This document shows, piece after piece, positions 33,095 to 41,217 of a stretch of DNA of 43,498 bases. How positions within the stretch are numbered: position 1 is the first letter of the stretch; the number at the start of each line of letters is the position of its first letter. The position numbers were made by a program, and so were the translations under genes. Source of the DNA: Acidimicrobiaceae bacterium (GTDB lineage Bacteria > Actinomycetota > Acidimicrobiia > Acidimicrobiales > RAAP-2); assembly GCA_027306605.1 (NCBI GenBank), contig DAHUZK010000083.1, positions 1 to 43,498 on the forward strand, written 5' to 3'. A model generated the notes under the pieces. That model was not told where the DNA came from. It made no database searches and worked only from the letters and a program-made list of their open reading frames with translations.

Positions 33095-34495
33095 GTGGCG
33101 CTCCGGCTGTCTCGCCGCATGATCGATCGAGCCGCCCTCCTCGACGCGCGCCCGGCCCCGGGCGGCCCCTCGGCGCTGAAGCGTTGGTTCGTCGGGGAGG
33201 AACACCACCTCTCGGAGCTGCGGCGGCTGCTCACCACGTTCGGGTACCTCGTGGCGAACCAGGGTGCGGTCGCGCTGATCGGCCTCCTGTACTGGATGGT
33301 GGTGACCCACCTGTTCCGTGCGACGTACGTCGGACTCGCCGCGGCCGCGGCATCCACGGCGGTCCTGCTGGCGGCGGTGGGTGCGCTCGGCATCCCGCTG
33401 CTCCTCCTGGCCGAGATCGAGTCGCTGCAGAGCGCAGAGCGTCGTGTGTTCTTCACGACGGGAACGGCGATCGCCTCCTTCGTCGTGCTGCTGCTGGCAG
33501 TCGGAACCGTCGCGCTCTCGCCGTGGCTCGGGCCGAGCCTGCACGTGATCGGGTCGAATCCTGTCTCAGCCCTGTTGTTCGTCGTCGGATCCGTCGCCAC
33601 CATGGCGGGGCTCTCGCTCGACGGTGCGGCCGTCGGCCTCCACCGCGGTGCCGCGCAGCTCTGGCGAGGCGTGCTGAGCTCCGTCTTCAAGCTGGCATGC
33701 GTCGGCCTTCTCGTCCTGGTCTCGGTGCGCACGGCCAACGGGCTGATCTTGGCGTGGGCCGCGACGTCCGTGCTCGCGTTCTTCATCTGCATACCAATGC
33801 TCCGGCTCGAGCAGAGCCGGAGCGGAGAGGGAACGCTGACGCATCGCCAGGCTCTGGTGCGTCGCTACGGCACGCTCTCGCTCCAGCACCACGTGCTCAA
33901 CCTGTCGATCAGCTCCGTCTTCTACACCATCCCGCTGATGGCCACGCTGCTCGTCACACCGAGAGAGGTCGCCTATTTCTCCGCGGCCTTCCTGCTCGGT
34001 TCGGCGCTGATGGTGTTCCCCTATCTCCTCGCCCTGTCGCTGTTCGCCGAGCGCTCGGGCGATCCTGCGCTCCTGCAGCGCAACGTACGGCGGACGCTGC
34101 CCCTCGGGCTCGCTCTGACCGGGCTGCTCATCGTGATCGTCGAGGTCGGAGCTCCGTACGCGCTCCATCTCTTCGGTGCGGCCTACGCCGCCCACGGGAC
34201 GACCGCACTCCGCCTCTTGATCCTCGTCGGGCCCGCCTATGTGATCAAGGACCATTACGTCTCCATCCGCAGGGCGCAGCACCGCATGGCGCACGCGGCC
34301 ACCATCATGTCCATCGGGACCGTGGCCGAGGTCTCCGGAGCTGCGGTCCTCGGTGTGCTGTGGGGTTTGAACGGCATCTGCCTCGGCTGGGTCGTCGCTG
34401 CCTCGTGCGAGGCCCTGTTCCTCCTCGTTCCCGTCCTGCAGGTGCTCCATCGGGCGCCGGATGACCCCTCCCCGGCGGCCGATGTCGCACACTGA
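33095..34495 (+). CDS. Wzx/MATE-like polysaccharide flippase
   Basis: A 466-aa polytopic membrane protein with about 12 hydrophobic helices (for example GYLVANQGAVALIGLLYWMVV, AAAASTAVLLAAVGALGIPLLLL, PLGLALTGLLIVIVEVGA). The N-terminal 45 residues are polar. The helix count and pattern fit the MOP superfamily (oligosaccharide flippases), which move lipid-linked sugars across the membrane. The start is GTG 33095 or ATG 33119. A 462-codon shadow frame covers the same DNA, but only this frame gives membrane helices. It overlaps the ATP-grasp gene by 14 bp, so the pair is co-translated. Confidence 0.82.
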   Translation: MALRLSRRMIDRAALLDARPAPGGPSALKRWFVGEEHHLSELRRLLTTFGYLVANQGAVALIGLLYWMVVTHLFRATYVGLAAAAASTAVLLAAVGALGIPLLLLAEIESLQSAERRVFFTTGTAIASFVVLLLAVGTVALSPWLGPSLHVIGSNPVSALLFVVGSVATMAGLSLDGAAVGLHRGAAQLWRGVLSSVFKLACVGLLVLVSVRTANGLILAWAATSVLAFFICIPMLRLEQSRSGEGTLTHRQALVRRYGTLSLQHHVLNLSISSVFYTIPLMATLLVTPREVAYFSAAFLLGSALMVFPYLLALSLFAERSGDPALLQRNVRRTLPLGLALTGLLIVIVEVGAPYALHLFGAAYAAHGTTALRLLILVGPAYVIKDHYVSIRRAQHRMAHAATIMSIGTVAEVSGAAVLGVLWGLNGICLGWVVAASCEALFLLVPVLQVLHRAPDDPSPAADVAH

Positions 34496-35828
34496 GTCCG
34501 TGCAGACGGTCGCGCCGTCCCCGGCCTCGAGGCAACGGACCACAGGCTCGTTGCTGGGACGGGTGCCCAAGGGCGACCGCCGGGAGGTGCCCCCGCCCGA
34601 TCTCGACACCGACGTGCCCGTCCTGGTGGTGCGGGTCGGCCACTACCCGATCCACCACGGCACGGTGGGCGTGATCAGAAGCCTGGGCCGTGCCGGCGTG
34701 GCCGTCTACGCCGTGACGGAGAAGGGGATGACGCCGGCATCGACCAGCCGGTACCTCACCGGTCGCCTCACGCTGGCCTCGTCGTCCGGGCTCGACCAGT
34801 CGGCACTCCTCGAACGTCTCGTCGAGGCCGTCGACCGTTTCCCCGTCCACCCTCTGCTCGTCAGCACCGACGACGAAGCAGCGGTCCTGGTCGCCGAAGG
34901 CTGGAGCGAGCTGGCGGGCCGTGCCGTCCTTCCTCCGGTTCCCCCCGGCCTGCCCCGGCAACTGGCGAGCAAGCGGGGGCTCCACGAGCTCTGCGTCCGC
35001 CACGGTGTCCCGACCCCCGCTGTCTGGCCCGTGCGCAGCGGGGACGAGCTCGAGGCCGTCCTGGCCGAGGTGGGGCTCCCCGTCGTGGTGAAGCAGACGG
35101 ACCCGTGGAGCCGGCTCACGCACACGGTGGTGACCGGCAGCACCGTCGTGCACGATGCCGAAGACGTGGCCGGCCTGCGCGATCGGTTCGGCCGCTGGCC
35201 CGAGGGCTCGGACATCGTCGTGCAGGAGTACCTGCCGGACGAGGACGCGGAAGACTGGTTCGTGCACGGGTACTGCAACGGGACGTCGGAGGTGACGCGG
35301 ATCTTCACGGGGCGCAAGTACTGGTCGTGGCCGCCACGTGCCGGCGCCACCGCATACGCGCGGACCGAGCGGAACGATGAGGTCGAGCGCGCCGTGCGCG
35401 AGCTGTGCGGTCGCCTCGGGTACTGCGGGATCTTCGATACCGACTGGCGATACGACCGGCGAAGCGGGACCTACAGCCTGCTCGACTTCAACCCACGCGT
35501 CGGCGCCCAGTTCCGCATGTTCGAAGACGACGGTGGTGTCGACGTGGTGCGGGCGATGCATCTCGACCTCACCGGCCGCCGCATTCCTCCCGGTGCTCCG
35601 GTGGAGGGGGAGCGGTTCTTCGTCGAGAACTTCGGACTCGCAGCCAGTGGCTCCTACCGCAAGGAGCCGCGACCGGCGGAAATCCCCGAGGCCCCGAGAC
35701 GGGCTCGTTTGGCGTGGTACAGCAGGGACGACCTCCGCCCCTTCTTCACCATGGCCGTGCAGCAGGTGGCAACGTCGATGCGGCTGCGCCTGACCTCGAG
35801 GCGATCCCGGTCCTCAGGCGGCGCGTAG
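34482..35828 (+). CDS. ATP-grasp carboxylate-amine ligase-like protein
   Basis: 448 aa from ATG 34482; ATG 34461 is also possible. The N-terminal part has a Rossmann-like start (VLVVRVGHYPIHHGTVGVIRSL, positions shown in part) and STDDEAAVLVAEGW. The ATP-grasp core shows LASKRGLHELCVRHGVPTP, PVVVKQTDPWSRL, DIVVQEYLP and the metal site FDTDWRYD to LLDFNPRVGAQF. Such proteins join a carboxylate to an amine using ATP; D-aspartate ligase and PylC-like relatives share this form. Next to a flippase it could modify a surface glycan or peptide (inference). The 3' end overlaps the convergent monooxygenase gene by 15 bp. Confidence 0.85.
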   Translation: MSHTESVQTVAPSPASRQRTTGSLLGRVPKGDRREVPPPDLDTDVPVLVVRVGHYPIHHGTVGVIRSLGRAGVAVYAVTEKGMTPASTSRYLTGRLTLASSSGLDQSALLERLVEAVDRFPVHPLLVSTDDEAAVLVAEGWSELAGRAVLPPVPPGLPRQLASKRGLHELCVRHGVPTPAVWPVRSGDELEAVLAEVGLPVVVKQTDPWSRLTHTVVTGSTVVHDAEDVAGLRDRFGRWPEGSDIVVQEYLPDEDAEDWFVHGYCNGTSEVTRIFTGRKYWSWPPRAGATAYARTERNDEVERAVRELCGRLGYCGIFDTDWRYDRRSGTYSLLDFNPRVGAQFRMFEDDGGVDVVRAMHLDLTGRRIPPGAPVEGERFFVENFGLAASGSYRKEPRPAEIPEAPRRARLAWYSRDDLRPFFTMAVQQVATSMRLRLTSRRSRSSGGA

Positions 35829-37049
35829 ACGAGCGGCGACACCCCGGGCCGCCCGCGGCCCGGCGAACTCGGAGCCGCAGACGAAGCGCATCATGGGTCC
35901 GAAGGTCGCGGCCGAGGCCAATCCGCTGAAGAACAGTCCCGGGACGGAGGTCTCGAAGCCGGCGGAGAGCCGCGGCGACCCGGCGATCGTCTTCACGGAG
36001 CTCGCCAGCTCGTCGGAGAGCAGTCCCAGGGAGCGCACGTCGACCCGGTAACCCGTGGCGGCGATCACATGGTCGACATCGAGCTGGGAGCGGGCGCCTT
36101 CGGAGCCCAGGAGATCGAGCCGGACGCCGTCCCCGTGCGGCTCGGCGCCGCTGACCCTCGTCGACAGGCGGACGTCGATCCCGTCGAACCGGAGCTTCAG
36201 CCACCATGCACCGAACGGGCCCAGGATATTCTGGACACCCCTCAACCTCATCCGATCGGGCAGGTATCGGTAGGCCCCCGTGTAGCGGGTGATGAACAGG
36301 TGGGTCCAGCCGTTCCCGAGTTGGGACGGTGGTGCCTTGAGCTTCTCGAGGAGCGTGAGCTCCTCGGGGGGAGGCGGGGGAGGTCCGCCCCAGATGAGCC
36401 CCGGCGACCGGACGAGGAGGTGCACGCTCGCCCCGGCCTCGTGCAGCAGAACGGCGGTCTCGAGCGCCGACTGACCGCGGCCGAGCACGGCGACGTCCTG
36501 GCCGGCGAACACGGACAGGTCGGGATGGTCGGCGGAGTGGCTGATCCGCCCGTCACAGCCCGAGGCGGGCCCGGTCTTCAACTCCGGCGGCACGTAGGCG
36601 TACGGAGCCGTTCCGATGGCCACGATCACGGTCCGGGTCCCGATCCGCTCGCCGGAGCCGAGCTCGACCTCGAATCCGGACCCCACCCTGGTGACCGCCC
36701 TCACCTGCTCCTCTTCGACCTCGGGCACCTCGTTCTGCTGGAACCACCGGCCGTAGGAGACGAACTCGTCCACCGGGATGGGCGTCTCGCCGCCGTCCTT
36801 GTCGTAGGGGTCGATACCGGCGACGGCGCACCAGTCGCCGATGCCCATCTTCGGGTGCGGGGAGCCGATGCTCGAGTCCCGCGCCGTGGACTTGAGGAAC
36901 ATGCCCTTGGGCATGTGCTCGAACCACCCGCCCATGGGCGTTCCGAAGGTGCGGTGCTCGACGCCCCGTTCCGTCAGATGCGTGGAGGCGGCCAGCCCGT
37001 AGGGGCCGGCGCCGATCACCACTGATCCCGTTTGCTCACTCGCTGGCAC
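35814..37049 (-). CDS. Flavin-containing monooxygenase-like NAD(P)/FAD oxidoreductase
   Basis: A 411-aa two-dinucleotide-binding-domain flavoprotein. It has an N-terminal FAD site VVIGAGPYGLAA, a second Rossmann site VAVLGRGQSALETA for NAD(P)H, and IAATGYRVD near the C-terminus, as in FMO/lysine-N-hydroxylase-like enzymes. The usual FxGxxxHxxx(Y/F) FMO signature is not evident, so the reaction is uncertain. The C-terminus (GLFFSGLASAATFGPMMRFVCG) is typical for the thioredoxin-reductase-like fold. GTG 37049 lies 8 nt behind TAGCCT. It may modify a product of the neighbouring envelope genes, but this is only context. Confidence 0.85.
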   Translation of the reverse strand: MPASEQTGSVVIGAGPYGLAASTHLTERGVEHRTFGTPMGGWFEHMPKGMFLKSTARDSSIGSPHPKMGIGDWCAVAGIDPYDKDGGETPIPVDEFVSYGRWFQQNEVPEVEEEQVRAVTRVGSGFEVELGSGERIGTRTVIVAIGTAPYAYVPPELKTGPASGCDGRISHSADHPDLSVFAGQDVAVLGRGQSALETAVLLHEAGASVHLLVRSPGLIWGGPPPPPPEELTLLEKLKAPPSQLGNGWTHLFITRYTGAYRYLPDRMRLRGVQNILGPFGAWWLKLRFDGIDVRLSTRVSGAEPHGDGVRLDLLGSEGARSQLDVDHVIAATGYRVDVRSLGLLSDELASSVKTIAGSPRLSAGFETSVPGLFFSGLASAATFGPMMRFVCGSEFAGPRAARGVAARLRAA

Positions 37050-37057
37050 GGAGCGAC

Positions 37058-37063
37058 AGGCTA
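37058..37063 (-). promoter_or_regulatory. -10-like box TAGCCT of the monooxygenase-like gene
   Basis: Read on the minus strand, TAGCCT ends 8 nt before GTG 37049, and no Shine-Dalgarno sequence lies between. This supports a leaderless message and the chosen start. Confidence 0.5.
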
Positions 37064-37231
37064 TCGGTTCCGCGGCAATCCCCTGGGAATTGCCGCGAAA
37101 ACCGGGTGCCCGGGCGGGTCCGCCCGAGCGGTGCCCGGAGAGGGCGGGGCTCGTCTGCGAGAATGGACCCCTTCCGGGCCGCCCCGGCGAGCGGCGCCCG
37201 CATCCACGAGCTGAAACGAAGGAACTGTTTG

Positions 37232-39325
37232 ATGAAGGACGACGAGAGCGCGGTCTCGCACACTCGTCTGGCCTACCTCCCGGCCCTCGACGGCGTCCGC
37301 GCCTTCGCGGTCGTGGCCGTGATGCTCTTCCACGGTGGGATCCCGCACATGGACGGGGGCTTCATGGGCGTCGACGCCTTCTTCGTCCTCTCGGGGTTCC
37401 TGATCACCTCGTTGCTCATCGGCGAGTGGCGCCAGTCCCTCACGATCAAGCTCGGGTCGTTCTGGGCCCGTCGAGCCCGGCGGCTCCTGCCCGCGCTGTT
37501 GCTGATGATGCTGTTCGTGGCCTTCTTCGCATCGGTCATCGTGCCCAGGGGAACCTACGGGGCCCTGCGGCTGGACGCCCTCTCCACGCTGCTCTACGTC
37601 AGCAATTGGCATTTCATCTTGGCCAACTCCAACTACTTCAACGAGACCGCGCAGTCCTCACCTCTCCTGCACACCTGGTCGCTGGCGGTCGAGGAGCAGT
37701 TCTACGTGGTGTGGCCGCTGGTGGTGCTGGCGGTGCTCCGCCTCTTCCGGGACCTGCGCGCCCTGTTCGCCCTCTGCTGTGCCGCCGCCATCGGCTCGGC
37801 AGTCTGGATGCACGTGGTCTACGCCGGGGGTGTCAACACGAACCGCGCCTACCTGGGCACGGACACCCGGTCGCAATGCCTCTTCATCGGGTGTGCCCTG
37901 GCCGTCGGCCTCGTCCTCCTCGCCCAGCGCGGCCACGAGCAGGGACGGCTGTCCCGCGGGGAGCTCTGGCGACCAGAGAGCCGGACCGGCCTCTGGGTGT
38001 GCGCCGGGCTCGGCGTGGCCGGTGCGGTGAGCGCGGTCACCATCTGGGTGCTCACCACCACGCTGTCGACCTTCCCCTACTCGGGCGGCTTCTTCCTTCT
38101 CGGGCTCTCCGTGGCCGCGGTGATCCTCGCCGCGGTGGCCGCACCGGCCAGCCTGGTGCCGCGACTGCTGTCGTTCTCGCCGATCCGCTACGTCGGGCGC
38201 ATCTCCTACGGGCTCTACATCTGGCACTGGCCGATCTTCCTCTGGCTCGACAACGGGAGGACGGGACTGCTGGGCTGGCAGCTCTTCGCCGTCCGCGTCC
38301 TCGTGACGTTCGCGGTGTCTGTGGCCTCCTTCCACCTCGTCGAGCGCCCGATCCGCATGGGCACGTTCGTCAGCCAGTGGCGGGCCTGGCTCGTGGTGCC
38401 CGCCGGCGTCGGTGGCGTGGTGGTGGCGGTCGTGGCCGCCACCACCGGGACCTCGGCACTGGCCGCCGGTCCGGCGACCGCGCCGCCGGCGACGGTGGGG
38501 ACCGGCAGCACGACGGTGACGACGACGTCACCGGCCACGACGGCTCAGGGCCCTCCCGTCAAGGTGCTCCTCTTCGGTGACTCCGTCGCGCTGACCCTGG
38601 GGCTCGGGCTGGGCGAGCCGCAGGTGGAGGCCAAGTACGGTTACACGCTCTGGGACCAGGGGATCCTCGGCTGCGGCGTGGTCGACGGCCCCCAGGTCGA
38701 GGTGAAGGGGGCGAGGGCCGACACCCCGCCGCCCTGCAACGGCTCGACGTTGACGCCCGGGGAACCGGTGGCCAATCAGCCGTACCAGAACCAGTGGCTG
38801 GACTCCTTGAACCAGATCAAGCCCAATGTCGTGATGCTGCTGGCCGGACGCTGGGAGGTGGTCGACCGCCTGTACCGGGGCAGCTGGACCAACATCTTGA
38901 ACCCGACCTACGCCGCCTACGTGAAGAGCCAGTTGAACGCGGCCTCGAATTTGCTGACCTCGACCGGTGCCCACCTGGTTCTCCTCACCGCCCCGTGCAC
39001 CGACGAGGGCGAGCAGCCCGACGGCGCGCCCTGGCCCGAGGACAATCCGGCCCGGGTCGCCGCCTACAACAAGCTGGTGCGCCAGGTCGCGGCGGCGCAC
39101 CCGCAGACGGACTCGCTGATCCACCTGCATGCGGACGCGTGCCCGGGAGGCAAGTTCACCGCCACGATGGACGGGCAGGTGATCCGCAACACCGACGGCG
39201 TCCACTTCACCGCGGCCGGGGGCCAGGTCATGGCGCCCAAGATCATGCCGGCCATCGTGGCGGACGGCCGGGCGCAGAGGGCCGGAGCCGGTCAGACGGT
39301 CCTGCCGTCCTCACCCGGCGGATGA
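37232..39325 (+). CDS. OafA/YrhL-type acyltransferase with C-terminal SGNH domain
   Basis: 697 aa from ATG 37232, with AAGGA about 9 nt upstream. Residues about 12-385 form an acyltransferase-3 membrane domain with about ten helices and the motifs YLPALDGVRAFAVVAVMLFH (start and His), GGFMGVDAFFVLSGFLIT, RRARRLLPALLL and TWSLAVEEQFYVVWP. A Thr/Ala/Pro-rich linker of about 50 aa follows. About 450-680 are an SGNH-hydrolase-like domain with LLFGDSVALTLG and NTDGVHFTAAG. Such fusions O-acetylate or otherwise acylate surface sugars or peptidoglycan: the membrane part passes the acyl group across and the SGNH part completes transfer. It overlaps the convergent lipoprotein gene by 15 bp. Confidence 0.93.
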   Translation: MKDDESAVSHTRLAYLPALDGVRAFAVVAVMLFHGGIPHMDGGFMGVDAFFVLSGFLITSLLIGEWRQSLTIKLGSFWARRARRLLPALLLMMLFVAFFASVIVPRGTYGALRLDALSTLLYVSNWHFILANSNYFNETAQSSPLLHTWSLAVEEQFYVVWPLVVLAVLRLFRDLRALFALCCAAAIGSAVWMHVVYAGGVNTNRAYLGTDTRSQCLFIGCALAVGLVLLAQRGHEQGRLSRGELWRPESRTGLWVCAGLGVAGAVSAVTIWVLTTTLSTFPYSGGFFLLGLSVAAVILAAVAAPASLVPRLLSFSPIRYVGRISYGLYIWHWPIFLWLDNGRTGLLGWQLFAVRVLVTFAVSVASFHLVERPIRMGTFVSQWRAWLVVPAGVGGVVVAVVAATTGTSALAAGPATAPPATVGTGSTTVTTTSPATTAQGPPVKVLLFGDSVALTLGLGLGEPQVEAKYGYTLWDQGILGCGVVDGPQVEVKGARADTPPPCNGSTLTPGEPVANQPYQNQWLDSLNQIKPNVVMLLAGRWEVVDRLYRGSWTNILNPTYAAYVKSQLNAASNLLTSTGAHLVLLTAPCTDEGEQPDGAPWPEDNPARVAAYNKLVRQVAAAHPQTDSLIHLHADACPGGKFTATMDGQVIRNTDGVHFTAAGGQVMAPKIMPAIVADGRAQRAGAGQTVLPSSPGG

Positions 39326-39832
39326 CGCCGGCTTCGGATTGACGTTCTGCGGCACGGTCGTCCGGACGCTCCCGCCCCCACTCCCGCTCCCGGTGGCTCC
39401 GCCGGTGTCGGCGCCGTTGCCGGAGCCCGGCGTCGCCGGGTTGACGTCGGCACTGGAGTCCGCCGCCGAGCACTGGGCGCGCAGTGCCGAGACCAGATGT
39501 CCCTCGTCGACGGTTTCGCTCTCCGAGATCGTGGTCATGAGCGCGTTCCACGTGCCGTCGGCCGAGTTGGCCGCCGCCGCCAGCGGCAGCGCGGCGCGGA
39601 GCTGCAGGTCGGCCTGGTTCATCAGGGAGAGTGCCGTGGCGTTCGTCGTGCCGGCGTGGCCGGCCCGCACCCAATCGGTCACCGAGCGGTCGACGTGGAC
39701 ACAGGCTTGCTGAGCCAGAGACCTCCCGTCGCTGGTGCTGCTGCCGCACGCACCGAGGACGATCGCGCTCACCGCGGCAGCCACCAGCAGCACGGGGCCC
39801 CGACGCCCACCGCGGCGAGGCGCCGGCGGCAC
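39311..39832 (-). CDS. Putative lipoprotein
   Basis: A 173-aa protein with a lipoprotein signal: basic start (PRRGGRRG), hydrophobic core (PVLLVAAAVSAIVLG) and lipobox LGAC with the modified Cys at 29. The mature part has two further Cys (QQACVHVD, RAQCSAAD), which may form a disulphide, and a Gly/Ser/Thr-rich tail. No family is recognised. GTG 39832 follows the stop of the upstream gene by one base, so the two are translationally coupled. It faces the acyltransferase gene and overlaps its end. Confidence 0.75.
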   Translation of the reverse strand: MPPAPRRGGRRGPVLLVAAAVSAIVLGACGSSTSDGRSLAQQACVHVDRSVTDWVRAGHAGTTNATALSLMNQADLQLRAALPLAAAANSADGTWNALMTTISESETVDEGHLVSALRAQCSAADSSADVNPATPGSGNGADTGGATGSGSGGGSVRTTVPQNVNPKPASSAG

Positions 39833-39833
39833 G

Positions 39834-40391
39834 TCAGACCAGCCAGCGTTCGGCCGACTCGAGGAGGAAGCGGCTGACAGCGAGGGCGCGGTCGAACACG
39901 TCGCACAGGAGCTCCTCCCCGCTCAGGACGCGCGCCAGCGAGACCGGGTAACGGGCCACGATGCTCAGGCGCCGCTCGGGACCGTCGGTGGCGTTGGCGA
40001 ACGAGTCGATGGCCGAGACCTCGAGAGGGAGCTCGATCCCGCCCACGCCGGCCAGGTCGATGGCCAGGCGCAGCAAGTCCGGGCTGTTGGGCAGGGGCGG
40101 CAGGGCCCAGGTGAAGGTGAGCGGGAAGTGGAACTCGTCGGGCGGCTCCTCGTCGTCGGCCAGGAGGACGACGGCGTCCTCGAAGGACAGCAGGACGCGG
40201 GGGTCCACGTCGAGGGCCAGGTGAAGGTCGAGCGGCCCACCGCATCCCTCTTCGGGATGGAGGTCGACCTCCCAGACCTGGCGCAGGGAGTAGGTCTCGA
40301 CGAAGTGACGCTCGTCGTGCACGTGGAACCCGTGGTCGACGGAGTGGTCCTTCAGGTCGGCGACGTATCCCGCGACGTCAATGGCAGCCAC
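39834..40391 (-). CDS. Conserved hypothetical protein
   Basis: A 185-aa acidic protein (MAAIDVAGYVADL to ESAERWLV) with many beta-strand-like stretches (PLDLHLALDVDPRVLLSFE, FHFPLTFTWALP) and an ending helix. It looks like a small domain found widely in actinobacteria, but I cannot name it. GTG 40391 lies 9 nt after a minus-strand TAGGCT box. Its stop is one base before the lipoprotein GTG. It is divergent from the inositol-monophosphatase-like gene. Confidence 0.7.
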   Translation of the reverse strand: MAAIDVAGYVADLKDHSVDHGFHVHDERHFVETYSLRQVWEVDLHPEEGCGGPLDLHLALDVDPRVLLSFEDAVVLLADDEEPPDEFHFPLTFTWALPPLPNSPDLLRLAIDLAGVGGIELPLEVSAIDSFANATDGPERRLSIVARYPVSLARVLSGEELLCDVFDRALAVSRFLLESAERWLV

Positions 40392-40400
40392 AACCCGGTC

Positions 40401-40467
40401 AGCCTACCGGGGCCGTGCGCGGACGGGTTTCGACGTGGGCCGGCCGGCACGCCGTCCCGGGTAGGGT
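40401..40467. promoter_or_regulatory. Divergent leaderless-type promoter pair
   Basis: The minus-strand TAGGCT (40401-40406) ends 9 nt before GTG 40391. The plus-strand TAGGGT (40462-40467) ends 9 nt before GTG 40477. Neither start has a Shine-Dalgarno sequence. Confidence 0.55.
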
Positions 40468-40476
40468 TCGTCCCCC

Positions 40477-41217
40477 GTGGACGACGTTGGCCTGCTGGAC
40501 GTGCTCGACGACGCTGCCCGCGCGGTCCGGGGCGCGCTGGACCGCCTCGACGACTGGGGTCCCTCGGGGGTCCGACCTGGCCAGTACCGCCTCGACCTGG
40601 CGGCGGACGCCGCCGCCATGCCCATCCTGCGTGCCGCCGGGCTCGCCGTGCTCTCGGAAGAGTCGGGAGTGACGGGCGATCCAACATCTGGGTTGCTGGC
40701 GGTCATCGACCCGGTCGACGGTTCCACGAACGCGCACCGCGGCGTGCCGTTCTGGTCGACCAGCATCTGTGTGCTCGATCCCGAAGGCCCCCGGGTCGGC
40801 CTCGTGCACAACCATGCCAACGGCGACCGCTACACCGCCGTCCGTGGTGGTGGCGCGGAGAAGGGCGGGGAGCCGATCCGTCCCTCGACGTGCCAGGAGC
40901 TCGGTCAGGCGACCATCGGGCTCTCCGGTTTCCCGGGGACCCACGCCGGGTGGGCGCAGTACCGAGCACTCGGCGCGGCGTCGCTCGAGTTCTGTGCCGT
41001 GGCCGAGGGAATGCTCGACGCCTATCTCGTGGTGGGCCAGAGCACCCTCTACGGGTGGGACTACCTGGCAGGCCTATTGATCTGCCGGGAGACCGGTGCC
41101 CTGGCGGCCGACCGGGACGGACGCGATCTGGTGGTCCGCGACTCGTCCCACCGCCGGCCGGTGGTCGCGGCCACGAGTGCACTGATGGACCGGCTCCTCG
41201 CGGAGACGGTGCTGTGA
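40477..41217 (+). CDS. Inositol-monophosphatase-family phosphatase
   Basis: A 246-aa member of the IMPase/FBPase superfamily. The metal site DPVDGSTNAHRG is preceded by LSEESG, and WDYLAGLLICRETGA closes the active site. The family removes phosphate from inositol phosphates, fructose-1,6-bisphosphate, PAP or histidinol phosphate; which one cannot be told. It starts at GTG 40477 behind TAGGGT. The last bases overlap the next GTG (GTGA), so the SCO6745-like protein is co-translated. Confidence 0.9.
   Translation: MDDVGLLDVLDDAARAVRGALDRLDDWGPSGVRPGQYRLDLAADAAAMPILRAAGLAVLSEESGVTGDPTSGLLAVIDPVDGSTNAHRGVPFWSTSICVLDPEGPRVGLVHNHANGDRYTAVRGGGAEKGGEPIRPSTCQELGQATIGLSGFPGTHAGWAQYRALGAASLEFCAVAEGMLDAYLVVGQSTLYGWDYLAGLLICRETGALAADRDGRDLVVRDSSHRRPVVAATSALMDRLLAETVL

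Noticed and set aside
30937..33792. 951-codon minus-strand frame across the small gene, ALDH and flippase start
   Set aside because: It lies antisense to the aldehyde dehydrogenase with all family motifs; no domain signal in the minus frame.
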